Source: Chryseobacterium sp. Tr-659 (GTDB lineage Bacteria; Bacteroidota; Bacteroidia; Flavobacteriales; Weeksellaceae). Taken from it: 64,000 nt of DNA. The stretch covers positions 1-64,000 of the forward strand of contig NZ_VWWP01000004.1 of the NCBI RefSeq assembly GCF_011752975.1, given 5' to 3'. Positions within the stretch are counted from its first letter, which is position 1, and every line of letters begins with the position of its first letter. The translations under genes and the position numbers were made by a program. Of this stretch, positions 1 through 10,610 are shown one piece after another. Under the pieces are notes generated by a model. It saw only the letters and a program-made list of their open reading frames with translations. It was not told where the DNA came from and did no database searches.

Positions 1-331
1 GGTAAACGCCCAACGGACCGGAATAATAGGCTCCGCCTCCTGTGGAAGATTGTGGTACGGGAAGGTAATCTTTTGCCTGTCTTCCAAATTGATCGTATTC
101 GATATGGGTTACCACATCTTTTTGCAAGGGGGATGCTTTTACATTAACAACCTGCTTAGGCCTTCCCAAACCATCGAAATACTGAACGGTTTCTGAGGAT
201 TTTGTAGCGGCAGTTCCGTTATAATCCAGATAAGTTTTGGAATAGACATAGTTTTCGGTAGAAGTCAGCGTCTGGGCACCAACCACATTGGACAGAAGCA
301 ATACTCCCACCGGAATTAATATTTTTTTCAT
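1..331 (-). CDS. DUF6443/RHS-type surface protein, N-terminal part only
   Basis: The gene starts at 331 and runs leftwards out of the window, so only about 110 residues are visible. They begin with a signal peptide (MKKILIPVGVLLLSNVVGAQ) and continue with YFDGLGRPKQVV and DYLPVPQ. These match the start of the complete 1208-aa RHS protein at 40225-43851, which is the DUF6443 region found at the front of Bacteroidetes RHS/YD-repeat proteins. The start lies 6 nt beyond the stop of the upstream 1268-aa gene, so the two are co-transcribed. It is the third gene of the first cassette. The RHS core and tip are outside the window, so the tip type is unknown. Confidence 0.85.
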   Translation of the reverse strand, partial: MKKILIPVGVLLLSNVVGAQTLTSTENYVYSKTYLDYNGTAATKSSETVQYFDGLGRPKQVVNVKASPLQKDVVTHIEYDQFGRQAKDYLPVPQSSTGGGAYYSGPLGVY

Positions 332-337
332 CAGTTG

Positions 338-3300
338 TTAGTTTTTTTGATATTGGAATACTAAATTCAAAGGATTAGAAGAAGACGGATCAACAGTTCC
401 TGACAACAATGTTGCCGTACAGTTCCCTTCTGTGTCAATAAATATTTTCCATTGACGATTTGAGCCGGTTTCTGTAAAAGTAATTTGACGATTTGCAGAA
501 GGTACACATGAAGTTCCTACTTTTCCTATATTTATACCATTACTCCAGCTTTGCCAAATGCCATAACCTGAAAAGGAAAGATTAAAATTAACATTGTTAT
601 TAATTGTAGACGTAGAATTATAACTGTACTGAGGAGTACCAATGGTAGATGAGAATGTAAAACTACAAGATATCGCAGAAGTACAAGTCCCATTTTGATT
701 TGCCATATTTTGCCCATTTGCACTAATATCATCACTGGCTTTCATATCTGCAGCTAATTGACTTACGTCAGAGGTATAAGTTCCAGCAGGTACTGTATAA
801 GTATAAGTGCTTCCAACCGCATTTCCTGTACAGTTATTTTTTGTGAATACCTGACTTACTTTAGCATTAGAATATATTACAGCAGTATTCGTTGCGTATC
901 TGTATCTAAATTCTTTTAATATTTTATTATTGATATCAATAATTTTTTCTAATCTATTAGTTACATCATATTTATAGTATTCTCTAACTCCTGATGGCGG
1001 TGTTATACTTGTTACTCCAATTAAAGGATCATGTGTATAGGTCGTAATTTGGTAATTAGCTAAATTCACATTTTTTCTAAGATTATCTTCTGCATTCAAT
1101 AAAGCTTGCTCATTAGATGGATTTTGTGCATCATAATTAGAAGTAGAAATAATATCATTAATATACATTGCAATATTATCATACTGCACCCCTTCTATTT
1201 TTGCTATTGGCAAGCTAAAGTTATACCCCCAAATAACAGATACCGGAACTCCTTCTTTAGTAGTATATTGAATAAGGTTTCCTTTTGTATCATACTTGTC
1301 GAGGGTTATCTCCGTTGGAGAAGTATTGTTGGATAAATCATAGGAAGTTGTAGACTTTGGAAGTACAAAATTACCAATCTGGGCATCAGGTAGGGAAGTC
1401 GGATAAACCGTTTCTGTTTTTGATATTAATTTAGAAATACTATTATTCGTTTGTTTCACAATAGTTTCTAAAGGAATGCCTACCATATTTTTACTAATCA
1501 ATAACTGATTCCCTTTTTCCTGTGCATAATTATAAGTTGTTTCATTAACAGATAAATCAGGATATGTAGTTTTTTGAATATATGGTAAATATTTATTATT
1601 GTATGTTGTTAATGTTTTAGTTTCTATGAAACTACTTGATCCCGCTGGAAAATACTCTTTTGTAGATATTGACTCTAATAGGGATTTGTAAAGATTAATA
1701 CTATAATTGTGTATCAGTCCAGGTATTGGTTCCTCAATACGAGCATCACCACCATATGATACGGTGTTTCCAGACATTGAAATTAAAGGTCTTGCAATAA
1801 AGGATGTTACTGGTTCTAAAATTGCCCCTGAAATAAAATAAGTATTTTGATTATCAGGATAATTAAACTTATAATTATAAAGTGACTCTTTTATTAATTG
1901 ATTATTATCACTGTAATAAAGCTGTTTTATGATATCTCCATTACCAATAGATACATAAGCTCCCCTGCCTTTCATATTCAAACAAGTCATATTATAGCTA
2001 TTAGTAAAATAAGTTTCAGTTTTGCCCTTCCCAATAGTTACTTCTACAACTTTACTATAACCTACATGATTTCCTTGAGGAAGTGTAGAAGTACCTTGGG
2101 AAGGCGCTCCTTCATATACTGATAGTTTAAACATCTGATGATAAGTATTGCAGCTTGGTTCAGATGTAAATAGGGTAGATGCATCTGCTACCTGTCCCAT
2201 CGAAGCAACTATAAAATCACTCTTTTTGTAGCATCTGTTTTCTATTTCGTAAAATCTTGGCAACTCAGAAAGAATACCATTTGATATAATTTTTGTTCCA
2301 TTTTCGGAGATTTCATCATATTTATAATTTTTCAGTATAGGTATTGTTCCTGCTTTTTCTGTTGACTTGATGCTTTTTATTCTTATTCCTCCTCCAAAAC
2401 TAAAATCACGCGGAATACTTGTTGGAGAATTATCTAACAACGATTGTAAAGGAATATTTGAAAATGTATTCGGCTCATAATCATATTCGGTTTTGCCTCC
2501 AGTCGGATATGAAATACTCGTTAATGTTCCAGCCAACGACGCCGTTGAAGCTCTCCTATCAGATAAATAATGTTTGCCATTAGAAGAAAAATTAAAGTAT
2601 CCTTGACTGCTATCAAATGAATCTGATCCTGGTGGTGCATATGTTTCGTTATACCAATATCCCGTTGCATCATTATTAAATGAAGTTAAATTAAATATCT
2701 GTTGACCTTTTAGATATTTGCTTGGATCAGGAATAAAAGTATCACTATTGCTTTGTCCATTGTAATATCCCCAAAAATCACTTGAAAAACTTAGCTTATT
2801 TGGTAAATTATGGGTTGAGTTGTAATCAAAAACATATTTTTCATTTGTTAGTGATTCAGTCATACTTAGTAATTTTAAACGGTGAGTGAAAATTTTACTA
2901 GTTGCACCCGACCAAGCGACTAAGGGATTAGAGTTTAACCAATTAACCAATTGAGTTGTATTAAGATTATCTGTTGCAATAAAATAATCGTAGTTAAAAT
3001 CATATTGTTTGATCAACTTGTAATTATTGTAAATTTTTATTGCTGACAACTTTTTAGAGTTGTTAACATCATCCCTATCCATCCATAAAAATTCAATTTT
3101 CCCATTTGAAAATTCAATTTTTTCAATAAAACTTTCATCTATTACTTGTGTACTACAATGAGTAAGTCCGTTAGCCTTTATATCTGCAATTGTCCCAGGA
3201 AAATTAGGTGGAAAAGTAATCCCTACTCTTGTATTCCTGCAACCTGCTAATCTACTACTCTTTAAAACAGGACTATAATAAAATTTAATTTTTCGTCCGA

Positions 3301-4144
3301 CAGGATCTTCAATTTTTGTTAAGTATTTTGAAACCCCAGTTACCGCTCCATATGTTCCCGTTAATGGAATGCTAATTTCACTAGCTCCATCAAAAGAATA
3401 TACTATTCCCCTATCATCGGATACTTTAAAATTATAATTGCCATAACTATCGGGCACAAAATTTAAATTACCTGATGGTATTAGTTTAAAATCTATATTA
3501 GGCTGCTCAGCAATAGCAAATTTTGGATAATCAGTTTTTGTTGTCTTTGGCATATCTAAATATGCCTTATGAGTTTTATTAGGTAGGTTAATTAAGAAAA
3601 GATCTGGTTGCAGATCCATTGATAAATAAGTTCCACTTTCAGAATAGTTACTATTGGAAAAATTATTTGTATAATAAGAACTAACAGACGTACTATTATT
3701 CCATGGTAAAGTAGTACAACCCTGTATTGATCCAACATACCCTGAAGCATTTCTAGGGAATATATTGTAATATCCGTATAAATTAAAGTCATTGCTTCCT
3801 GCTACTATTTGAGAAACTCTTCCTCCTGCATTTAGACTCCAGCCTAAACCTACAGATGAAGCTTCGTCAGTCACTTTGATACCTCCTGCATGATATGAAA
3901 TCGAAATTGGGACTTCTATATCTCCTTCTTTAATCGTGAAAATTGGAATATTGATATTAGGTACACCTGTATATAAAGACACTGGTGTTTCTGAATATCG
4001 AAATAGTGCAGCAGCATTTGGCGATTGTACTGCAGTATTGTTGACTGCATTTTGTATAATTGATTTTGAACTTACTTGATTTTGAGCGTGTAATAGTAAA
4101 ATTTGCAAGCCGATACTTAGTAGAGTTAATATTTTTTTCATCAT
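338..4144 (-). CDS. Large secreted YD/RHS-like protein with DUF5977-type tail
   Basis: This 1268-aa protein has a signal peptide (MKKILTLLSIGLQILLLHAQ) and then a long beta-rich body with the YD/RHS feel: repeated KYDTKGNL, YKYDVTNRLEKI and TPPSGVREYYKYD. It is homologous to the 1001-aa protein at 43861-46866, sharing for example SKNMVGIP, DKYD.KGNLLQYTTK and YQITTYTHDPLIGVTSITPPSG. From about residue 1090 it gains a tail the other copy lacks. The tail starts with VFTKNNCTGNAVGSTYTYTVPAG, ANGQNMANQNGTC style sequence typical of DUF5977, followed by a beta-rich end. The start may be either Met of MMKK. It sits 1 nt from the upstream T9SS gene and 6 nt from the downstream RHS gene. Role unknown; probably surface-exposed and a partner of the RHS protein. 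Confidence 0.85.
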   Translation of the reverse strand: MMKKILTLLSIGLQILLLHAQNQVSSKSIIQNAVNNTAVQSPNAAALFRYSETPVSLYTGVPNINIPIFTIKEGDIEVPISISYHAGGIKVTDEASSVGLGWSLNAGGRVSQIVAGSNDFNLYGYYNIFPRNASGYVGSIQGCTTLPWNNSTSVSSYYTNNFSNSNYSESGTYLSMDLQPDLFLINLPNKTHKAYLDMPKTTKTDYPKFAIAEQPNIDFKLIPSGNLNFVPDSYGNYNFKVSDDRGIVYSFDGASEISIPLTGTYGAVTGVSKYLTKIEDPVGRKIKFYYSPVLKSSRLAGCRNTRVGITFPPNFPGTIADIKANGLTHCSTQVIDESFIEKIEFSNGKIEFLWMDRDDVNNSKKLSAIKIYNNYKLIKQYDFNYDYFIATDNLNTTQLVNWLNSNPLVAWSGATSKIFTHRLKLLSMTESLTNEKYVFDYNSTHNLPNKLSFSSDFWGYYNGQSNSDTFIPDPSKYLKGQQIFNLTSFNNDATGYWYNETYAPPGSDSFDSSQGYFNFSSNGKHYLSDRRASTASLAGTLTSISYPTGGKTEYDYEPNTFSNIPLQSLLDNSPTSIPRDFSFGGGIRIKSIKSTEKAGTIPILKNYKYDEISENGTKIISNGILSELPRFYEIENRCYKKSDFIVASMGQVADASTLFTSEPSCNTYHQMFKLSVYEGAPSQGTSTLPQGNHVGYSKVVEVTIGKGKTETYFTNSYNMTCLNMKGRGAYVSIGNGDIIKQLYYSDNNQLIKESLYNYKFNYPDNQNTYFISGAILEPVTSFIARPLISMSGNTVSYGGDARIEEPIPGLIHNYSINLYKSLLESISTKEYFPAGSSSFIETKTLTTYNNKYLPYIQKTTYPDLSVNETTYNYAQEKGNQLLISKNMVGIPLETIVKQTNNSISKLISKTETVYPTSLPDAQIGNFVLPKSTTSYDLSNNTSPTEITLDKYDTKGNLIQYTTKEGVPVSVIWGYNFSLPIAKIEGVQYDNIAMYINDIISTSNYDAQNPSNEQALLNAEDNLRKNVNLANYQITTYTHDPLIGVTSITPPSGVREYYKYDVTNRLEKIIDINNKILKEFRYRYATNTAVIYSNAKVSQVFTKNNCTGNAVGSTYTYTVPAGTYTSDVSQLAADMKASDDISANGQNMANQNGTCTSAISCSFTFSSTIGTPQYSYNSTSTINNNVNFNLSFSGYGIWQSWSNGINIGKVGTSCVPSANRQITFTETGSNRQWKIFIDTEGNCTATLLSGTVDPSSSNPLNLVFQYQKN

Positions 4145-4145
4145 G

Positions 4146-5750
4146 TTATTTCTTAATCAGCTTTGCATTCGCTGTTTTGTTATCATTAGTTTTTATGGTA
4201 ATTAAATAAGCTCCCTGAATGAGCGACTGGGTATTGATCTTAGTCACCTTATTCTTTGTTTTCAGGTTCTGGACCTGTCTTCCACTCATATCATACAACA
4301 GAATATCAGCCTCTTTGAAATCAAAGCCGATTTCTACATACGCATAATCGGATACAGGGTTCGGATAGATCTTAATATCATACTTCTCAATTAGCTGATC
4401 TACTTGTTTATCTCCAAGTTTTACAATCTTCCAGTTTTCTTTGCCTAACTCTTCTGCACTCGTTCCTGCTAAAATGATGGAACCATCACGGTTTAATTTT
4501 AAATCGGAAAGTCTTTCTTCTTTTTTTCTGGATTCTCCGGCAATGTGTTTTCTCCATTGTTCGTTTCCGTTTTGGTCTAAATACAGCATCCAGAAAGTCT
4601 CATCATCTTTCTCTATTCTTCCTTCTGCCTGGGTATAACCTCCCAACAGAATGCCTTTTGACCTCCGGCTTCCATCTTCCAGCTCCCCGCTGATCACATT
4701 CATTCCCATCAGGACATCTCGGTTTTTGAAGTTGTAGGATTTCTGCCACTGTTCTTCTCCTCTTTCGTTTAAGGAAATCAGCCAAAGGTCTGTGCCTTCT
4801 TCAATGCCTACTGTTTTATTGCCGGATCTCTCGGATCTGGATTCTCCTCCAACAAGGTAACCTGTTGAAGTTAATGCCAGTGTTCTTAGATGGTCATCTC
4901 CTTTGCCTCCGAAGTTCTTTTCCCATTCTACTTTACCATTTTTATCTAATTTGATGATCCAATAATCACCTTCCCCGAAATTGCTGCTGACTTTGGAATG
5001 AGAGACAAGCTTTGCACTGCTTCCAGCATCCTGCTCCCCGCTTCCCGCCTTCACCTCAGAGCTTCTGGAATAAACTCCCACTAAAGCTCCGCCATCTTTT
5101 GTAGGAATCATCTTTTCGACTTCATCCAACCCTTTTCCGCCTAAAATTAATTGAGAGAGCTCTTTTCCGTTTTTGTCGAGTCTTGTGATCCAGACATCTT
5201 TGGAACCATAGCCTTTTGAAGCGTTTTGTACATTACCGGCTGCAAAGAATCCTAAGTCTGTGGTTTGGATAACAGCTCTGGCTTCTTCATCGGAAGGGGT
5301 GCCTAATGTTTTCTGCCATAATTCATCGCCGAATTCATTGATTCTGATCAGCCAGATATCGGAACCGCCTTTGGATTCTTCTTTTTTATCTAATCCTTTT
5401 CCTGAGTAAGAGGTTCCGGCTAGTAGAAAGCCCCCATCCTGAGTGGTAACGGTGGCTGACAGGTAATCATGGTTAGATCCTGAGAAATATTTTTCCCAGG
5501 CCTGGTCTCCCTGCTGGTTGAGTTTAACTAAATGGAAATCGTAACCGTTGTTTGGTTTAGTTCCAGCCTCCTGTTTCCCTCTTGATTGTATGGCGCTTCC
5601 GGTGATAAGATACTGCTGATCGATAGTGGTGGTGACCTGTGAAAGAAAATCCTGGGTAGAGGATTTGATATCTTTCTGCCAGACCACTTCCTGGGCACTT
5701 GCACCCAAGACTGTACATAACGTAAATGCACAGAGATAGATTCTTCTCAT
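4146..5750 (-). CDS. T9SS-sorted repeat protein, cassette copy 1
   Basis: This 534-aa secreted protein begins with the signal peptide MRRIYLCAFTLCTVLGASAQ. The body holds about seven repeats of the form D.W(I/L)..L(D/N)..G...W.K.(F/L)GG...D, which suggests a beta-propeller. The last ~80 residues are a type A T9SS sorting domain (IYPNPVSDYAYVEIGF, LLYDMSGRQVQNL, GAYLITIKT, ending KLIKK). The mature part is nearly identical to the protein at 46872-48476, with only about seven conservative changes that I can count, while the signal peptides are unrelated. It is the first gene of a three-gene cassette and is followed 1 nt later by the 1268-aa gene. Function is unknown; export through the outer membrane is inferred from the tail. 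Confidence 0.9.
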   Translation of the reverse strand: MRRIYLCAFTLCTVLGASAQEVVWQKDIKSSTQDFLSQVTTTIDQQYLITGSAIQSRGKQEAGTKPNNGYDFHLVKLNQQGDQAWEKYFSGSNHDYLSATVTTQDGGFLLAGTSYSGKGLDKKEESKGGSDIWLIRINEFGDELWQKTLGTPSDEEARAVIQTTDLGFFAAGNVQNASKGYGSKDVWITRLDKNGKELSQLILGGKGLDEVEKMIPTKDGGALVGVYSRSSEVKAGSGEQDAGSSAKLVSHSKVSSNFGEGDYWIIKLDKNGKVEWEKNFGGKGDDHLRTLALTSTGYLVGGESRSERSGNKTVGIEEGTDLWLISLNERGEEQWQKSYNFKNRDVLMGMNVISGELEDGSRRSKGILLGGYTQAEGRIEKDDETFWMLYLDQNGNEQWRKHIAGESRKKEERLSDLKLNRDGSIILAGTSAEELGKENWKIVKLGDKQVDQLIEKYDIKIYPNPVSDYAYVEIGFDFKEADILLYDMSGRQVQNLKTKNKVTKINTQSLIQGAYLITIKTNDNKTANAKLIKK

Positions 5751-5886
5751 ATTTATGGTTTTTATTTTGGCGGAAAGCTAATATTTTCACGTAACATCAG
5801 TCAATATCATACTTTCAATTAACAGATTTTAGGCATCATTCATTTTATTTTAGGATATTTTTTAAACCACAATTCTTATTTAAACA

Positions 5887-5919
5887 AAAAAACCTTTGAA
5901 AATCATCCGAAGGTTTTTT
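5887..5919. terminator. Intrinsic terminator-like hairpin
   Basis: AAAAAACCTT (5887-5896) pairs perfectly with AAGGTTTTTT (5910-5919). Being A/T-flanked on both sides, it could work in both directions. It lies in the 312-nt gap between the leu genes and the first RHS cassette. Confidence 0.6.
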
Positions 5920-5940
5920 GATTTTTTGCTTCAAAAGCAC

Positions 5941-5985
5941 AATAAAAAATAAAAGGCCCTGCCACATTACGAGGCAGAACCTTTC
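5941..5985 (-). terminator. Terminator of the leu gene group
   Basis: Arms AAAGG/CCTTT and CTGCC/GGCAG (5952-5963 with 5973-5984) form a GC-rich hairpin. Read on the minus strand it is followed by a T-rich run, and it lies about 80 nt beyond the leuB stop. Confidence 0.7.
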
Positions 5986-6062
5986 TTCTAACTATCTATC
6001 TAAGCGAACTTTGATTTAAATCAGGCAAGTTTTTTTAAGCAATAGAAATCATTGATTCCTAT

Positions 6063-7187
6063 TTATACAATCGTTGATTTTCCGATTCTTACATTTTCAA
6101 AATTATAATAGGATTTCTCTGAGTATCTGATGTGATCTGCGATAAAGCTTCCCACTTCACTTGTTAAATAATGCTGCTTGCTGTTAAGATCTACCGTAAC
6201 ATATTTATTTTCAATGGCATGTTCAACAGATTGTCTCAGTTTACCGGCTGCGGCCTGTAAATTCAGATGATCCAGCATCATCGCAACACTCAGAATTGAA
6301 GCGACAGGGTTTGCGATTCCCTTTCCTTTAGCTTGCGGATAAGATCCATGAATAGGCTCAAACAAAGCATTATTCTCTCCTACTGAAGCTGACGGAAGCA
6401 ATCCGATAGAACCTCCGATCACACTTGCTTCATCAGAGATAATGTCTCCAAACATATTTTCCGTTAAAATCACATCAAATTGTTTAGGATTAAGGATCAG
6501 CTGCATCGCTGCATTATCTACAAACATATAATCAAGCTGTACTTCAGGATATTCTGGGGCAATTTCCTGACATATCTTTCTCCATAATCTGGAAGTATCC
6601 AATACGTTCGCCTTATCAATGAGTGTAAGCTTTTTATTTCTTTTCTGAGCTTCCTGAAATGCCATATGTGCAATAGGAATAATGTCTTCTCTGCTATACT
6701 TACACACGTCATAAGCATAAGCTCCTTCAGGATCGGTAAATTTTTCACCAAAATAAATCCCGCTTACCAATTCTCTGAAGATCTGAATATCTGCTCCTTC
6801 AATAATTTCTCTTTTAAGCGGACTTTTGTCGATCAGAGATTCATATGTTTTCAATGGACGGATATTTGCAAAAAGACCTAATTCCTTACGTAGTTTTAAA
6901 AGCCCTTGTTCCGGTCTTACCTTCGCTTCAGGATTATTATCAAAAGCCGGATCTCCAATGGCCCCAAAAAGAACAGCATCAGATTCTTTACATATTTTCA
7001 AAGTCTCTTCAGGTAAAGGATTTCCTGTTTTAAAAATAGCTTCAGCTCCAATCAATCCATATTCAAAATGGAACTTATATTGAAAGACTTCAGCAATCAC
7101 ATCCAATATCTTGATGCTTTCACCAATAATTTCCGGTCCTATCCCATCTCCCGGAAGAACTGCGATTTTAAAATAATTGTCGCTCAT
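6063..7187 (-). CDS. leuB: 3-isopropylmalate dehydrogenase
   Basis: LeuB oxidises and decarboxylates 3-isopropylmalate to 2-ketoisocaproate with NAD, the third step specific to leucine synthesis, in the cytoplasm. The 374-aa protein is of normal family length. It shows [11 protein letters not shown] at the N-terminus, [24 protein letters not shown], the metal-binding stretch [14 protein letters not shown] and the NAD-site EPIHGS. The start overlaps the end of leuD by 20 nt, so translation is probably coupled. The last ~20 residues ([16 protein letters not shown]) form an extra tail of unknown meaning. Confidence 0.97.
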   Translation of the reverse strand: MSDNYFKIAVLPGDGIGPEIIGESIKILDVIAEVFQYKFHFEYGLIGAEAIFKTGNPLPEETLKICKESDAVLFGAIGDPAFDNNPEAKVRPEQGLLKLRKELGLFANIRPLKTYESLIDKSPLKREIIEGADIQIFRELVSGIYFGEKFTDPEGAYAYDVCKYSREDIIPIAHMAFQEAQKRNKKLTLIDKANVLDTSRLWRKICQEIAPEYPEVQLDYMFVDNAAMQLILNPKQFDVILTENMFGDIISDEASVIGGSIGLLPSASVGENNALFEPIHGSYPQAKGKGIANPVASILSVAMMLDHLNLQAAAGKLRQSVEHAIENKYVTVDLNSKQHYLTSEVGSFIADHIRYSEKSYYNFENVRIGKSTIV

Positions 7188-7776
7188 TTGTTTTTTGTGT
7201 TTTTAGTTCAAATTCTGTAATCGCCTTTTTTTTGCTGATTAAAAAATCAATATCGTCATAGCCGTTTAATAAGCATATTTTTTTATAAGAATCAAGCTCA
7301 AAGGTTTCTGTTGTATCTTTAAAGCTGATAGACTGCAATTCTACGTCAATGGCGATTTCATTGTCAGGGTTTTCTTTGATTCCTTCTAAAATTTCTTTTA
7401 AAAATTCTTCTGAAACCTTCACTGGAAGAAGCCCGTTGTTTAAAGCATTTCCTTTAAAGATATCAGCGAAATAACTGGAAACAATAACCTTAAAACCGTA
7501 ATCTGTTAATGCCCAGGCAGCATGTTCACGACTACTTCCGCATCCGAAGTTATTTCCTGCCACCAGAATTTCACCAGCGAATTTCGGATTGTTCAAAACA
7601 AAATCAGGATTAGGTTCTCCAGTATGGATGTTGAATCTCCAATCTCTGAACAGATTCTCCCCAAACCCTTTTCGGTCAATACTTTTCAGGAATCTTGCCG
7701 GAATAATCTGGTCTGTATCTATATTTTCTGCCGGCAATGGAACTGCACGGGATTTTACTATAATTAATTTTTGCAT
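7168..7776 (-). CDS. leuD: 3-isopropylmalate dehydratase small subunit
   Basis: LeuD pairs with LeuC to isomerise 2-isopropylmalate to 3-isopropylmalate. The 202-aa protein has the small-subunit signature [15 protein letters not shown] near residues 74-88, followed by [22 protein letters not shown]. Its last codons overlap leuB. A 216-nt non-coding stretch with repeat-like sequence separates it from leuC, which is unusual because the two subunits are normally adjacent. Confidence 0.97.
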   Translation of the reverse strand: MQKLIIVKSRAVPLPAENIDTDQIIPARFLKSIDRKGFGENLFRDWRFNIHTGEPNPDFVLNNPKFAGEILVAGNNFGCGSSREHAAWALTDYGFKVIVSSYFADIFKGNALNNGLLPVKVSEEFLKEILEGIKENPDNEIAIDVELQSISFKDTTETFELDSYKKICLLNGYDDIDFLISKKKAITEFELKTQKTNERQLF

Positions 7777-7860
7777 GTACTTTGTTTATTGAACTTCTGA
7801 ACACAAAAATTTCTTTTTTACACTTTAGTTCATTTAAGAATGTATAAAAGGACATATAAA

Positions 7861-7987
7861 AACTCAAGTAACAACAAAATCAAAGATTTTTTGAAAAGCT
7901 TAAGCGCTCTTTTATATGATTAAATAATAACTTTTCTTACCTAAGTGTTATAATTTTTTGTGCCTTTGTGGTTAAAATATATTTTGA
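7861..7987. repeat. Possible interspersed intergenic repeat between leuC and leuD
   Basis: This AT-rich stretch contains AGCTTAAGCGCT, CTAAGTGTTATAA and TGCCTTTGTGGTTAAAATAT. From memory it resembles a non-coding element scattered through Chryseobacterium genomes. Only one copy is visible in this window, so the repeat status is inference. I see no convincing gene in it. Confidence 0.3.
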
Positions 7988-7992
7988 TCCTT

Positions 7993-9381
7993 TTAGTTTA
8001 AGCTTTCAAAAGCCGATATTCTACCTTCTATGGCAGCTTTTGCAGCAGTAAGCGGACTGGCAAGGATTGTTCTTGCCCCTTGTCCCTGTCTTCCCTCAAA
8101 GTTTCTGTTCGAAGTAGATACACAATATTCTCCTTCCGGGATCTTATCATCATTCATCGCCAGACATGCCGAACATCCCGGCTGACGAATCTGAAATCCG
8201 GCATCATTGAAGATTTTATCCAACCCTTCTTCATAAATCTGTTTTACAACTTGTTGAGAGCCCGGAACAATCAAAGCTTTTACTGCTTCTGACTTGCTTT
8301 TTCCTTTAATATATTGTGCAGCAGAACGGAAATCTTCAATTCTTGCATTGGTACAGCTTCCTATGAATACATAATTGATTTTGATATTGGAAAGTGCCTG
8401 TCCGGCTTCCAACCCCATATACTGTAAAGCCTTCTCTTCAGACTCGTTTTGAGGAACAGGAATTGTTTCATGAATGGAAATTCCCATTCCGGGATTTGTT
8501 CCGTAAGTAATCATCGGGTGGATTTCTGATGCATCAAAACTTAGTTCTTTATCAAAAACAGCCTCTTCATCGGTTCTCAATGTTTGCCAATAGGCTACTT
8601 TTTCATTCCATTCCTCTCCTTTCGGAGCAAATTTTCTTCCTTTCACATAGTTGAACGTAATTTCATCCGGAGCAATCATTCCTCCTCTTGCTCCCATTTC
8701 AATACTCATATTACAGACTGTCATTCTTCCTTCCATAGACATTTCTTCGAATACATTACCTGCATATTCACAAAAATATCCTGTTCCTCCGTCTGTTCCT
8801 ATTTTTGAAATGATATAAAGAATAACATCTTTAGGCTGTACGTCTGCATTAAGCTTACCGTTCACCGTAATTCTCATTGATTTCGGTTTATTAAGAAGTA
8901 AACACTGGCTGGCAAATACCTGAGCCACCTGACTTGTTCCTATTCCGAATGCTATCGCTCCAAATGCTCCGTGGGTAGAAGTATGACTGTCTCCGCAAAC
9001 AATGCTCATTCCCGGCTGGGTAATTCCTAATTCCGGAGCAATGATATGCACAATTCCCTGATATTGATGCCCTAATCCAAAAAGTTCAATATTATTTTTC
9101 TGACAGTTTTCCGTCAGCTGCTGAACCTGATTTCTTGAAAGTTCATCTCTGATCGGCTGCTCCTGATTCAATGTGGGTACATTATGATCTGCTGTTGCTA
9201 CAATCTGTTCCGGTCTGAAGATCTCAAGATTTCTGGACTCCAGCTCTGCGAAAGCCTGTGGACTTGTAACCTCATGGATCAGATGTTTATCAATGTAAAT
9301 GACCTGTGGCCCATCCGGAACGGTGTCCACCACGTGAGCATCCCATACCTTATCAAAAAGTGTCTTTTTATTGTTGTTCAT
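7993..9381 (-). CDS. leuC: 3-isopropylmalate dehydratase large subunit
   Basis: This is the catalytic, aconitase-type subunit of isopropylmalate isomerase. The 462-aa length is standard. It shows [26 protein letters not shown] sequence, [12 protein letters not shown] and GCSACLAMN, which carry the three Cys expected to hold the [4Fe-4S] cluster. It starts 29 nt after leuA ends. leuD, its partner, follows after 216 nt. Confidence 0.97.
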   Translation of the reverse strand: MNNNKKTLFDKVWDAHVVDTVPDGPQVIYIDKHLIHEVTSPQAFAELESRNLEIFRPEQIVATADHNVPTLNQEQPIRDELSRNQVQQLTENCQKNNIELFGLGHQYQGIVHIIAPELGITQPGMSIVCGDSHTSTHGAFGAIAFGIGTSQVAQVFASQCLLLNKPKSMRITVNGKLNADVQPKDVILYIISKIGTDGGTGYFCEYAGNVFEEMSMEGRMTVCNMSIEMGARGGMIAPDEITFNYVKGRKFAPKGEEWNEKVAYWQTLRTDEEAVFDKELSFDASEIHPMITYGTNPGMGISIHETIPVPQNESEEKALQYMGLEAGQALSNIKINYVFIGSCTNARIEDFRSAAQYIKGKSKSEAVKALIVPGSQQVVKQIYEEGLDKIFNDAGFQIRQPGCSACLAMNDDKIPEGEYCVSTSNRNFEGRQGQGARTILASPLTAAKAAIEGRISAFESLN

Positions 9382-9410
9382 TTTTTACTTTATCTTGATT
9401 GTATTCAAAC

Positions 9411-10574
9411 CTAGCCTATTTTTCTGCTGAAAGATTCCATGATCAGGCTCAGATCATCATTGCATATTTCTTTCTTGATATCGGCAACTTTCAAAAACTC
9501 CTGATACAAGTAATCCAGTTCATTCTTGGTAACATCAAAACCTATATGCTTAAAACGATAAGCCAGTGCCGAGCGGCCGCTTCTTGCCGTAAGAATAATG
9601 GAGGATGCGGTCACTCCCACTTCTTCCGGATCAATGATTTCATACGTTTCTCTGTTTTTGATCACTCCATCCTGATGGATTCCGGAGCTGTGGGCAAAAG
9701 CGTTAGCTCCTACAATCGCTTTATTAGGCTGTACAGACATTCCCATAAGATCGGAAACCATAGTACTCATTTCATTCAGCATTCTGGAATTCACATCTGT
9801 ATACAGATTCAAATCTTTATGCTGCCTAAGAATCATTACCACTTCTTCCAATGCCGTGTTTCCGGCTCTTTCACCTAATCCGTTGATGGTACACTCGATC
9901 TGGCGGGCACCGTTAATAGCCCCTGCAATAGAATTGGCAGTGGCCAGTCCAAGATCATTATGACAATGGCATGATAGCACAGCTTTTTCAATACCTTTTA
10001 CATTTTCTCTAAGGTATTTAATTTTCTGGCCGTATTCTTCCGGAAGACAATATCCTGTTGTGTCGGGGATATTCAATACGGTTGCTCCGGCTTTGATGAC
10101 AGCTTCACAAACCTGCGCCAGATAAGCATTATCTGTTCTTCCGGCATCTTCAGCATAAAATTCCACATCTTCCACATAACTTTTAGCATATCTTACCGCT
10201 TCTGCAGCACGTTCAATGATATCTTCTCTGTTTGAATTGAATTTATATCTGATATGAGAATCGGAAGTTCCGATTCCTGTATGTATTCTTGGCCTTTTCG
10301 CAAACTTCAGGGCTTCTGCAGCGGTATCAATATCTTTTTTATTCGCTCTGGTCAGTCCGCAGACTTTTGCATTTTTTACCAGTTTTGAAATTTCCGAAAC
10401 AGATTCAAAATCTCCCGGACTGGAAATCGGAAACCCTGCTTCTATGATATCAATCCCTAGCTCGTCAAGCTTTTCTGCAATAATCAGTTTTTGCTCCGTA
10501 TTCAGTTTACATCCCGGAACCTGTTCTCCATCTCTCAGTGTGGTATCAAAAATTTCAATTTTTTCGGAATTCAT
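9411..10574 (-). CDS. leuA: 2-isopropylmalate synthase, short form
   Basis: LeuA condenses acetyl-CoA with 2-ketoisovalerate, the committed step to leucine. The TIM-barrel signatures are present: [16 protein letters not shown] near the N-terminus and the metal-binding [13 protein letters not shown]. At 387 aa it lacks the C-terminal allosteric domain of ~510-aa LeuA proteins, so classical leucine feedback through that domain is not expected. Homocitrate synthase-like paralogues share these motifs, but the leuCDB neighbours settle the role. It is first in the group, with a TANNTTTG box close upstream. Confidence 0.95.
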   Translation of the reverse strand: MNSEKIEIFDTTLRDGEQVPGCKLNTEQKLIIAEKLDELGIDIIEAGFPISSPGDFESVSEISKLVKNAKVCGLTRANKKDIDTAAEALKFAKRPRIHTGIGTSDSHIRYKFNSNREDIIERAAEAVRYAKSYVEDVEFYAEDAGRTDNAYLAQVCEAVIKAGATVLNIPDTTGYCLPEEYGQKIKYLRENVKGIEKAVLSCHCHNDLGLATANSIAGAINGARQIECTINGLGERAGNTALEEVVMILRQHKDLNLYTDVNSRMLNEMSTMVSDLMGMSVQPNKAIVGANAFAHSSGIHQDGVIKNRETYEIIDPEEVGVTASSIILTARSGRSALAYRFKHIGFDVTKNELDYLYQEFLKVADIKKEICNDDLSLIMESFSRKIG

Positions 10575-10602
10575 AAATGAAGTTTTTTACTTAATTTTGA
10601 TC

Positions 10603-10610
10603 CAAAACTA
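10603..10610 (-). promoter_or_regulatory. Candidate -7 box of leuA
   Basis: On the minus strand this reads TAGTTTTG, matching the Bacteroidetes TANNTTTG -7 element, about 29 nt before the leuA start. No clear TTTG -33 element is seen. The short leader leaves no room for an attenuator. Confidence 0.5.

Noticed and set aside
9399..9878. Open frame of 159 codons on the plus strand
   Set aside because: It lies antisense to leuA, whose motifs are unambiguous; the His/Phe-rich composition is typical of a shadow frame.
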